A DNA stretch of 64,000 bases, from NCBI RefSeq assembly GCF_009905215.1, contig NZ_CP047593.1, positions 496,001-560,000 on the forward strand, in the 5' to 3' direction. Origin of the DNA: Tichowtungia aerotolerans. Its GTDB lineage: Bacteria > Verrucomicrobiota > Kiritimatiellia > Kiritimatiellales > Tichowtungiaceae. Shown here piece after piece: positions 1 through 7,392 of this stretch. Below the pieces are notes generated by a model, which did no database searches, was not told the origin of the DNA, and was given only the letters and a program-made list of their open reading frames with translations. How positions within the stretch are numbered: position 1 is the stretch's first letter; each line of letters opens with the position of its first letter. A program made the position numbers and the translations under genes.

Positions 1-1878
1 TTCGGCAAGGATGAATTCGCGAATCGCCCAGATGCGGTCGCCTTCGAAGAACATGTGTTCTGTACGGCAAAGACCGATTCCCTCCGCACCGAATGCGCGG
101 GCAGCCGCGGCATCCTTCGGTGTATCGGCGTTGGTGCGGACATTGATCTTGCGGTTGTTGTCCGACCATTTGGAAACCAGATCGTACATTTTATAGATCG
201 GGTCTTTCTTTGCGGCAGCCGTACCATCGACCACCCCGGCCACAACCGGGCTGACCTGTGTGGCAATCTGGCCTTCATAGACTTTTCCGGTCGAACCGTT
301 AAGGCTCAGCCAGTCTCCGGCCTTATACGTTTTCTTGCCAACCGTAATGACTTTCTTTTTGTAATCGATACCGAGCTCTCCGGCACCGCAGATGCAGCAT
401 TTACCCCATCCGCGAGCGACAACCGCGGCATGAGAAGTCATGCCGCCGGTCGAGGTCAGCACTCCCTGAGCGGCCCACATCCCGCCGACATCTTCGGGGC
501 TGGTGTCCTGGCGCACCAGAATCACTTTGGCTTGCGGATCTTTTTTGACTGCCGCCTCTGCGTCTTTGGCCTCGAAAACAATCTGTCCGACTGCGGCTCC
601 CGGACCGGCCGGAAGAGCCGTGGTGATCAGCTTTGCTTTTTTCTCAGCCGCGATGTCAAAGACCGGGAACAGCAGCTGTTCGAGATCGTCTCCGGACAGA
701 GTGGTCAGCGCCTCCTTCTGATTCAGAATTTTTGGAAGTTTTTCGCCGGTGTACATATCTTCGCCGGTCGCCATTTCAACCGCCCAGCGGACTCCAGCCA
801 GACCGGTGCGTTTGGCATTACGGGTCTGGAGCATCCAGAGCTTTCCTTCCTGCACAGTAAACTCAACGTCCTGCGGATATTTGTAATGCTTCTCGAGGCG
901 CGACATGATTTTCATCAGGTCGGCATGGGCTTTTTTCCAAACCTTGGAATTTTCCGAAGGCATGTCCTTGAGGTCTTTCGGCGTACGGATTCCGGCCACG
1001 ACGTCTTCGCCCTGAGCATTGATGAGATATTCCCCCATCGGCTTGCTGTCCCCGGTTCCGCCGTCGCGGGTAAAGGCCACGCCGGTTCCGGATTCATCCC
1101 CCATGTTTCCGAAAACCATGGTGCAGACATTCACAGCGGTTCCGAGCAGACCGGTAATTTTGTTGATCTGGCGGTATTTCTCGGCGCGCTCAGAATTCCA
1201 CGAACCAAACACCGCGCGGATGGCGAGATCGAGCTGCTGCATGGGATCCTGCGGGAACGGTTTTTTAACCTTTTCGAGATACACTTTTTTGTAGACCTCA
1301 ACGAGCTCCTTGAGCTGTTCTGCTGTCAGTTCCGTGTCGTCTGTGGCTTTGTATTTCTTTTTGATCTTCTCGAGTTCAATTTCGAAGTCGTGATGAGTCA
1401 GCCCGGTGTACGGCCCCATAACCACATCACCGAACATGTCGATGAAACGACGGTAGCAGTCCCACGCCGTGCGCTCGTTTCCGGTCTGTTTAATGAACCC
1501 GTGAACGGACTTGTCGGTCAGCCCGAGATTGAGAACGGTGTCCATCATGCCCGGCATGGAAATCGCAGCACCGGAACGAACAGAGACCAAAAGCGGATCA
1601 TCGGCATCACCCAGTTTTTTGCCCATCATTTGTTCGAGTTTGGCCAGCGTTTTCTTGAGTTGGTCTTCCATCCCCTGAGGATAGCGGCCACCGTTTTTGC
1701 TGTAGCATGCACAGGCTTCGGTCGAAACCGTAAAGCCGGGAGGAACCGGGATGTTGGCATTGGCCATCTCAGCCAGATTGGCGCCTTTGCCACCCAGCAG
1801 AGCTTTCATGGAGGTATCGCCTTCGGTGTGCTCTTTACCGAAACCGTAGAAATACACATACTTCTTATTGTTCGCCAT
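1..1878 (-). CDS. ppdK: Pyruvate, phosphate dikinase, 3' end outside the window
   Basis: This enzyme interconverts ATP, phosphate and pyruvate with AMP, PPi and phosphoenolpyruvate in the cytosol, and can replace pyruvate kinase in glycolysis. The 626 visible codons start at 1878 behind an AAGGAG-like ribosome site. Visible marks are the N-terminal ATP-grasp motif GGKGANLAEM and the phospho-histidine signature GGMTSHAAVVARG with the catalytic His at residue 483 (codon 432-430). The family is usually about 880-910 residues, so roughly the last 250-280 (the PEP/pyruvate-binding TIM barrel) lie beyond position 1. One copy of the iterated palindrome is inside the gene. The long plus-strand frame opposite it is a shadow. 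Confidence 0.96.
   Translation of the reverse strand, partial: MANNKKYVYFYGFGKEHTEGDTSMKALLGGKGANLAEMANANIPVPPGFTVSTEACACYSKNGGRYPQGMEDQLKKTLAKLEQMMGKKLGDADDPLLVSVRSGAAISMPGMMDTVLNLGLTDKSVHGFIKQTGNERTAWDCYRRFIDMFGDVVMGPYTGLTHHDFEIELEKIKKKYKATDDTELTAEQLKELVEVYKKVYLEKVKKPFPQDPMQQLDLAIRAVFGSWNSERAEKYRQINKITGLLGTAVNVCTMVFGNMGDESGTGVAFTRDGGTGDSKPMGEYLINAQGEDVVAGIRTPKDLKDMPSENSKVWKKAHADLMKIMSRLEKHYKYPQDVEFTVQEGKLWMLQTRNAKRTGLAGVRWAVEMATGEDMYTGEKLPKILNQKEALTTLSGDDLEQLLFPVFDIAAEKKAKLITTALPAGPGAAVGQIVFEAKDAEAAVKKDPQAKVILVRQDTSPEDVGGMWAAQGVLTSTGGMTSHAAVVARGWGKCCICGAGELGIDYKKKVITVGKKTYKAGDWLSLNGSTGKVYEGQIATQVSPVVAGVVDGTAAAKKDPIYKMYDLVSKWSDNNRKINVRTNADTPKDAAAARAFGAEGIGLCRTEHMFFEGDRIWAIREFILAE
935..949. 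repeat. Iterated palindrome, exact copy in ppdK
   Basis: TTCCAAACCTTGGAA, matching TTCCAANNNTTGGAA. It lies in the ppdK coding strand and is read as SKVWK. See the finding on the iterated palindrome. Confidence 0.85.
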
Positions 1879-1945
1879 CAGGGTCTCCTTGCTTTACGCA
1901 CCGTTCATCAGCGCGCTGTTTTTTTAACTAAACAAAATTACGCGG

Positions 1946-1974
1946 CATGCTATCAGAGCAATTGGGGGTGTCAA
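1946..1974 (-). promoter_or_regulatory. Candidate sigma-70-like promoter of ppdK
   Basis: On the minus strand a perfect TTGACA (1974-1969) is followed after 16 bases by TAGCAT (1952-1947), about 70 bases upstream of the ppdK start. Fit to the consensus is good at -35 and fair at -10. No experiment supports it. Confidence 0.4.
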
Positions 1975-2004
1975 GCCGTGGGAGGATACCGGCCAAAACA
2001 CAAG

Positions 2005-3054
2005 CTATTCGAAAGCTCTTTCTGCCGAATCCGGCGTGCCGTCACCCGGACGGTCCGCCTTCGGATAGGCAAATTCAAACGCGCCCATATCCACCCGGGC
2101 GTGCCCGTTGTTATTGCCATCGAGGACTCGCGGACGTCCATTGATGTCCGCCACTAAAAAAGTATCGGTGCCATGATCAATCGCCGGGGAAGCATAATGC
2201 AGAGAAAACACTCCGGTGTCCGTATTCAGGAATCCCGGATCGCCATCAATATTCCCCTCCCCGTCCGGCTTCGGCCAGCTGCTCGAAAACGTCATTTCCG
2301 TGCTGTAATAATTGTGATGCGTCTGCAGCGCCTGGTTGTGCTGAATAATCGAATTAACCGCTGCGCCGAACGACGTTCCACCGCCCATAATCTCCGCGCG
2401 GTTCTGCGCCACCGTGCAATTGAACAGCTCACTGCGCTGAGCTCCGCCTCCGAAACGACCGGCGCGGTTATAGGCCAGCAGACAGTCGCCCAGCCGCGCG
2501 TGACTCGCCGCGCCGCCCGAACGCCGCGCCGTATTTTCCTTAAAGGTGCAGCGCATTGCCGTTCCGCCGTACATCCCGCCGCCGTACCACAGCGCCGTAT
2601 TGCTCACCACCATGCAGTCCGTAATCGTTCCGCCCGGCTCACTCCAGACCCCGCCGCCGGACAGATCCTTAAACTTGTTTCCTTCCGGCCCCACCCGGCA
2701 GGTCTCGCCGCCGGAAATGGTAAAACCGATCACTTCGGCACCGTTGGTTAAATAAAGACAGCGCGTCGACGGCCCGCCCATCAGAAACGTTTGGTTCGCA
2801 CCCGCCTCACTGCGGATCGTCAGCGGCTTATCCACCACCAGCCGCGTTGCGGGACCGTCCTGATCCACCTGACGACCGCCCATGTTATAAACGCCCGGCG
2901 CCACTACGATTTCGTCGCCGGGATTCGCCGCGTCCACAATCAGCTGAAGCGGCTTCGGTTCGTTTTTCGAAACATAAACAGTATTCGGTTCCGCCACCTG
3001 CTCAGCGCAAACCGCAGCAGCCATCGGCAGCAGCAAACAAACTATCCACTTCAT
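2005..3054 (-). CDS. Secreted right-handed beta-helix protein with choice-of-anchor-Q-like C-terminus
   Basis: A 349-residue protein with a signal peptide (residues 1 to about 17, ending VCA). The N-terminal part (VYVSKN, LQLIVDAANPGDEIVVAPGVY) matches proteins that begin a parallel beta-helix. Repeated rungs rich in GGG and N follow (GGGVW, YGGGMYGG, FGGGA, MGGGTSFG). The end carries SPAIDHGTD, NGRPR and DMGAFEF, the signature of choice-of-anchor-Q domain proteins common in Kiritimatiellota, Planctomycetes and Verrucomicrobia. It is probably exported and surface-exposed or polysaccharide-binding, but the substrate cannot be told. No operon partner is evident. Confidence 0.8.
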   Translation of the reverse strand: MKWIVCLLLPMAAAVCAEQVAEPNTVYVSKNEPKPLQLIVDAANPGDEIVVAPGVYNMGGRQVDQDGPATRLVVDKPLTIRSEAGANQTFLMGGPSTRCLYLTNGAEVIGFTISGGETCRVGPEGNKFKDLSGGGVWSEPGGTITDCMVVSNTALWYGGGMYGGTAMRCTFKENTARRSGGAASHARLGDCLLAYNRAGRFGGGAQRSELFNCTVAQNRAEIMGGGTSFGAAVNSIIQHNQALQTHHNYYSTEMTFSSSWPKPDGEGNIDGDPGFLNTDTGVFSLHYASPAIDHGTDTFLVADINGRPRVLDGNNNGHARVDMGAFEFAYPKADRPGDGTPDSAERAFE

Positions 3055-3123
3055 GGTTTTTGAACTCCGTCTCCAAAAATTGATTGGAAAAATCTCTACC
3101 GGATTTTTTCGACCATTGGAAAA

Positions 3124-4059
3124 TTATTCTTCGGCGGACCGCCCGCCGCCGGGATTTGTGTAAGGATTCACTTCGATCGTGATGTGATCGAGGTGATGAA
3201 TTCCTTTCAGCTTTGCTTTAAAACAGTCCGGCGAGCGGACTTCGCGGGTAACCAGCGAAACGATCACCGCATAAGCGGACGGTCCGACTTTCCAGATATG
3301 CAGGTCGGCCACCCGCGCATCGCCGTCTTTTTCGATCCGTTCCAGCACCTCTTGCCGAACAGATTTTTCGGCACTGCTGTCGAGCAGGATCGGCGCAGTC
3401 TCGCACAGCAGTCCATATGCCCACCTGGCAATCACCGCCGAGCCGACTATTCCGACAAAGGCGTCGAGACGGTTCCAGCCAAAGTACTTTCCGAACAGCA
3501 ACGCAACGATGGCCAGCACGGACGTCAGAGCATCAGCCAGCACATGCATATAGGCCGCTTTCAGGTTGTGATCATGTTCATGATGATGGTGTCCGTGATC
3601 ATGATGATGTTCGTGCGGCGTTTTCAGGATGAATACGCTGGCGGCATTAACGGCAAGGCCGAGCGCGGCGACACCGAGCGCTTCATTGAACCGAATCTCT
3701 TCCGGATGGATCAGCCGCTGGAGCGATTCCATCAGCATGGTCAACGCGACCACCGCCAAAGCAACGGCACTGGCGAAGCCGCCGAGCACGCCGAACTTGC
3801 CGGTTCCGAAGCTGAAGGCCGGGTCGCGGGCGTGTTTTTCTGCGTAATGATAGGCGGCCAGCACAATGATAAAGGCCACAGCGTGAGTGCTCATATGCCA
3901 GCCGTCAGCGAGCAGCGCCATGGAACCGAAAACCGTCCCGGCGGCAATCTCAATAACCATGACGACAAGCGTTACAACCAGTACAATCCACGACCGCTTC
4001 CGGCCCTGCTCGTGCAGCGTCAGGTAATCATGCTCATGCCTGAACGGATCCGTATTCAT
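3124..4059 (-). CDS. Cation diffusion facilitator (CDF) metal exporter
   Basis: A 311-residue inner-membrane proton antiporter of the CzcD/DmeF type, expelling divalent metals such as Zn, Co or Fe. Six hydrophobic segments are visible. Metal-site motifs are ADGWHMSTH (about residues 51-59) and HVLADALTS (about 172-180). A His-rich cytoplasmic loop lies at about residues 149-164. The start codon overlaps the feoC stop in the sequence ATGA, so translation is coupled to the iron operon. This suggests it protects against iron or other metals entering through Feo, but the exported ion is inferred from context only. Confidence 0.9.
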   Translation of the reverse strand: MNTDPFRHEHDYLTLHEQGRKRSWIVLVVTLVVMVIEIAAGTVFGSMALLADGWHMSTHAVAFIIVLAAYHYAEKHARDPAFSFGTGKFGVLGGFASAVALAVVALTMLMESLQRLIHPEEIRFNEALGVAALGLAVNAASVFILKTPHEHHHDHGHHHHEHDHNLKAAYMHVLADALTSVLAIVALLFGKYFGWNRLDAFVGIVGSAVIARWAYGLLCETAPILLDSSAEKSVRQEVLERIEKDGDARVADLHIWKVGPSAYAVIVSLVTREVRSPDCFKAKLKGIHHLDHITIEVNPYTNPGGGRSAEE

Positions 4060-4274
4060 TTCGACACCTTAAAAATCAATGCATCCTCGCGTCGCACTTC
4101 AACACATCCTTTGCATTTGGAACATTTGGTGCTGAGCCGCTCAATGCGCCCCTTCTTCTCAAGGGTTCCTAACATTCCTTCCATCGCGGCAATCTCCGAA
4201 TGAAAGTGCTGAGCAATTTCCTTAAGCGACATTGCCCCGCGCTCTTCGAGCAACTTGAGTATTTCGGTCAGCAT
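4056..4274 (-). CDS. feoC: FeoC-like winged-helix protein with Cys cluster, copy 1
   Basis: A 72-residue FeoC-like protein. A winged-helix part (LTEILKLLEERGAMSLKEIAQHF) is followed by CSKCKGC, the Fe-S-binding cysteine cluster of FeoC. I chose the start at 4274 because AAAGGTG lies six bases upstream; an in-frame ATG at 4304 would add ten residues. It follows feoA by 60 bases and overlaps the CDF gene by four. In the family it regulates or stabilises FeoB. The second copy at 6857-7117 has the same layout. Confidence 0.85.
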   Translation of the reverse strand: MLTEILKLLEERGAMSLKEIAQHFHSEIAAMEGMLGTLEKKGRIERLSTKCSKCKGCVEVRREDALIFKVSK

Positions 4275-4334
4275 TGCAAACACCTTTCTGTCGGCTGCAC
4301 TCATCGGGAAAAGAGCGGCGCTGATTGTTTCCGG

Positions 4335-4619
4335 TTAATGAACCTGTATTTTCTGAGCCGCTTCTTTGGCAATGATATAGCGGCTTTCTCCTGCAGCAAC
4401 CACCATGTTGGCATCGCGCGGCCGGTTTTTCAGAACAGTCACAAAGGCTCCGCTGAACAGTCCCATTTCAAGAGTTTTCCGGTCCTTATTGGAAACCACC
4501 ACCACGTTGGCGCCCTGCGCAAAATCGCTGAGCGGATGAGCACAGCAGATTCCTCCCTGATCTCCGGGCTGACGGCCGCAGCGCTGCTGGCATTCCCGGC
4601 GTCTAAAACGTCTAAACAT
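4335..4619 (-). CDS. feoA: FeoA-family protein with Cys-rich N-terminus, copy 1
   Basis: A 94-residue protein. The FeoA SH3-like domain occupies about residues 35-94 (ANVVVVSNKDRKTLEMG, VVAAGESRYIIAKEAA). It is preceded by an Arg/Cys-rich stretch with RRRECQQRCG and GGICCAH, which ordinary FeoA (about 75 residues) lacks. The cysteines may bind a metal; this is inference. Its ATG overlaps the feoB stop by one base (TGATG), with AAGGA six bases upstream. It forms a feoB-feoA-feoC unit with its neighbours. Confidence 0.88.
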   Translation of the reverse strand: MFRRFRRRECQQRCGRQPGDQGGICCAHPLSDFAQGANVVVVSNKDRKTLEMGLFSGAFVTVLKNRPRDANMVVAAGESRYIIAKEAAQKIQVH

Positions 4620-6730
4620 CAGTTTATCCTTTTTTTTGAAATCAGTTTAAGCAGTCCGGCAAAGGCAAACATGGCAAGAAGAATACCGCCGCACCAAAAG
4701 ACGGACGACACCGGATGAGCCACGGCAGTGGCGGTCTGGTAAAACAGGACCGCAAACATCCACGCGAGAGCCGTCAGATAAAACACGCTGAAGAACATCC
4801 AGTTCCATCCGGTCTCGCGTTGGATAGCTGCAACAGCGGCAACACACGGCATATAGATAAGCACAAACAGCAGATAGGCAAAGGCTCCGGCCCTGCCGTC
4901 GAATGCGGCCAGCATGGAGGCTTCAGGATCCGCGCCATCCGCACCATAAAAAGTATTGAGCGTTCCGACCACCAGCTCTTTGCCGAAGATTCCGGTAACA
5001 AGCCCGAGGGTCGCCGGCCAGTTTTCATCGGTGATGCCCATGGGGTGGAAAACCGGTGTAATAACACGACTGGCTGCGCTGAGCACGGACTTGTCACTTT
5101 CCTGATTCCCAAAAGAGCCGTCGGTTCCAATGGACCAGAGAAAACTGAGGATCAGCACCAGCACCAGAATAATTTTACCGGCACGAAGAATAAACTCCTT
5201 CAGCCGTTCCCATGTGTGATAGGAAATCGCTGCCAGCCGCGGCACATGATACGGAGGCAGTTCCATCACAAAGGTGGACGCTTCCCCTTTCAGAATCGTG
5301 CGGCGGAACAGCAGGCCGCTGCCGATCGCCAGAAGGATGCCGGTCAGGTACAGCGAAAAGATCACCGCTCCGCCCTGTTCCGGGAAAAAGATTCCGGCAA
5401 AAAGAGCATACACCGGCAGGCGCGCACCGCAGGACATAAACGGGTTGAGCAGAACAGTCAGCGTACGATCACGCTGATTATCCAGCGTTCTGGCGGCCAT
5501 AATGCCGGGCACATTGCAGCCGAAACCGACCAGCATGGGAATAAACGCTTTGCCGGGCAGACCGATCGCCCGCAGGCTTCGGTCCATCACAAAAGCAGCC
5601 CGCGCCATATACCCCGACTCTTCCAGAAGCGACAAACAAAGGAACATAAAGAAGATCGGCGGAATAAAAGTGGCCACCGTCTGGATACCTCCGCCGAGTC
5701 CGTCAGCCAGCAAGACGCTCAGCCACATCGGCGAACCGATTCCTTCCAGCCAGCCACCGAGACCGTCTACAAGCACCGCACCGAAAACACCGTCAATCCA
5801 GTCGATGATCGGGCCCGACAGGTTGATGGTGATGGAAAACACGGCGTACATGATCGTCAGGAAAAGAGGAATGCCGAGTGCACGGCTCAGCACGATGCGG
5901 TCGATGGCATCCGACATCCGTTTGCGCATCTCGCCGGTTCGTTTAACCACGTCCAAAGCCAGTCCGTGGACAAAACCGTAGCGGCCGTCGGCCATCACAA
6001 TTTCAATGTCTTCGCCGATGTGTTTTTCCACCCGATCAATCTGAACCGCTCGCAGTTCATCGCAAACCCCGATCGTCAAATCCTCCGCCACGTGATCGCG
6101 TTCCAGCAGCTTCACCGCCAGCCAGCGGGCCGACACATCAACCCGTTTTGCCGCCTCGGTAACCTCGGGCATCAGCTCATCAATTGCTTTCTCTACAACA
6201 GCATCGTACTGCACATGTGTTTTGCTGATCGGCTTTTCGGCGGCCGTTTTTTTGATGACCTGCTGGAGTCCGCCGACGTCATCTTTGCGAATCGCTTCCA
6301 CCTGCAGCACCGGACAGTCCAGATGTTTCTGGAGATGGCTGATCTGCACTTCAATATGCCGCTTTTTAGCGAGTCCGGCCATATTGACCACAACGACAAG
6401 CGGCACGCGCATTTCCAGCAGCTGAGCCGTAAGGTACAGGCTGCGCTCGACGTTGCGCGCATCAATAACGTTTACGATCGCATCGGGCTTTTCTTTCAGG
6501 ATGTAATCACGGGCGGCCACTTCATCGAGAGAACCGGCAGAAAAAGAGTAAATACCAGGCAAATCGACGACCCGGTAATCGGCATCCTCAAAGGCGTATC
6601 CGCCCTCCAGATGCTCCACGGTCACCCCCGGCCAGTTACCCACCCTCTCACGAGAGCTGGTCAGAGCATTAAACAGCGTGGTTTTCCCACAATTGGGATT
6701 CCCCGCCAGAGCTATTGTAAAATTTTTCAT
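4619..6730 (-). CDS. feoB: Ferrous iron transporter B, compact copy
   Basis: A 703-residue Fe(II) permease of the inner membrane. The N-terminal G domain has the P-loop GNPNCGKT (residues 10-17), and switch-like DLPGIYSF follows. The C-terminal part holds the Gate motifs (GFGCNVPGIMAART, NPFMSCGARLPVY). It starts at 6730, where MKNFTIALAG begins the family consensus; an upstream in-frame start would add 39 unrelated residues. Compared with the second FeoB it lacks the roughly 60-residue acidic loop before the last membrane segments. There are 126 bases between it and the upstream feoC, so a second promoter is possible. Confidence 0.96.
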   Translation of the reverse strand: MKNFTIALAGNPNCGKTTLFNALTSSRERVGNWPGVTVEHLEGGYAFEDADYRVVDLPGIYSFSAGSLDEVAARDYILKEKPDAIVNVIDARNVERSLYLTAQLLEMRVPLVVVVNMAGLAKKRHIEVQISHLQKHLDCPVLQVEAIRKDDVGGLQQVIKKTAAEKPISKTHVQYDAVVEKAIDELMPEVTEAAKRVDVSARWLAVKLLERDHVAEDLTIGVCDELRAVQIDRVEKHIGEDIEIVMADGRYGFVHGLALDVVKRTGEMRKRMSDAIDRIVLSRALGIPLFLTIMYAVFSITINLSGPIIDWIDGVFGAVLVDGLGGWLEGIGSPMWLSVLLADGLGGGIQTVATFIPPIFFMFLCLSLLEESGYMARAAFVMDRSLRAIGLPGKAFIPMLVGFGCNVPGIMAARTLDNQRDRTLTVLLNPFMSCGARLPVYALFAGIFFPEQGGAVIFSLYLTGILLAIGSGLLFRRTILKGEASTFVMELPPYHVPRLAAISYHTWERLKEFILRAGKIILVLVLILSFLWSIGTDGSFGNQESDKSVLSAASRVITPVFHPMGITDENWPATLGLVTGIFGKELVVGTLNTFYGADGADPEASMLAAFDGRAGAFAYLLFVLIYMPCVAAVAAIQRETGWNWMFFSVFYLTALAWMFAVLFYQTATAVAHPVSSVFWCGGILLAMFAFAGLLKLISKKRIN

Positions 6731-6807
6731 GTCCCCAAAAAAAGTATCCAGAGAATGATAAGCACCTCCTAAAACTCTGCGAGAATAAAATCTAAATAAA
6801 GGATGGC

Positions 6808-6822
6808 TTCCAATGCCTGGAA
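6808..6822. repeat. Iterated palindrome, one mismatch, between feoC and feoB
   Basis: TTCCAATGCCTGGAA, one base off the consensus. It is intergenic, between the two feoB-feoA-feoC units. Confidence 0.65.
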
Positions 6823-6856
6823 CATTTCGTGAAGGAAAGATCAGCAACTGTTTCGG

Positions 6857-7117
6857 TTACAGCCGTCCGGCTCCAGGGCATGGAAAAAAAAACGGCTTCT
6901 TGTCCAGCAATTGGAAAATAGTGACATCCGCAGGCCGGACATCCACGCATCCTTTGCAGGTGGAGCATTTGCTCTGCACCTTTGCAATCCGTCCTTTCCG
7001 TTCGAGCATCTGCAGCATTCCCTCCATTACCGGAACGTCGACCTGAAAGCGGTTGGACAAATCTGAAACAGACAATGCGCCCCGCCGGCGGAATTCGTTT
7101 AAAATATCTGAAAGCAT
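6857..7117 (-). CDS. feoC: FeoC-like winged-helix protein with Cys cluster, copy 2
   Basis: An 86-residue paralogue of the FeoC at 4056-4274. The helix region LSDILNEFRRRGALSVSDL is followed by CSTCKGC. The start at 7117 overlaps the feoA stop as TGATG, the same junction type as in the other unit. The C-terminus (KKPFFFPCPGAGRL) is longer than in copy 1. Role as for FeoC: control of the FeoB complex. Confidence 0.85.
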   Translation of the reverse strand: MLSDILNEFRRRGALSVSDLSNRFQVDVPVMEGMLQMLERKGRIAKVQSKCSTCKGCVDVRPADVTIFQLLDKKPFFFPCPGAGRL

Positions 7118-7383
7118 CAGCGTACCCCGATCTGCATGGCGGCCTGCCTGGATATGATGTAGCGACTGTCGCCCGCCGCCACGACGACACTCGGATTGGA
7201 GGGATGGTTTTTCAGAATGCGGATCGCGACACCGGGAAACATTCCCATTTCCAGGGTCTGTTTGTCGTGGTTGGACAAAATCACTGCCGATGTGTCCTGA
7301 CCCAGCTCCGAGAGCCGGCAGGCGCAACGGCAGCCCGCCGCCCTGCATCCGCGATTTCGTCTTCTGAAACACCGCCCGAACAT
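7117..7383 (-). CDS. feoA: FeoA-family protein with Cys-rich N-terminus, copy 2
   Basis: An 88-residue paralogue of copy 1. The N-terminus has a cluster of cysteines (GRCFRRRNRGCRAAGCRC) and the FeoA domain follows (SAVILSNHDKQTLEMG, VVAAGDSRYIIS). A strong AGGAGG site lies six bases before the ATG, in the nine-base gap after the feoB stop. The cysteine-rich head is shared by both copies but not by the classical FeoA at 9698-9925, which suggests a separate role. Confidence 0.88.
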   Translation of the reverse strand: MFGRCFRRRNRGCRAAGCRCACRLSELGQDTSAVILSNHDKQTLEMGMFPGVAIRILKNHPSNPSVVVAAGDSRYIISRQAAMQIGVR

Positions 7384-7392
7384 GTGAACCTC

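Noticed and set aside
55-2157. Long plus-strand reading frame opposite ppdK
   Set aside because: It is the antisense shadow of a clear PPDK gene; similar long shadows lie opposite both feoB genes (4715-6772 and 6982-9810).
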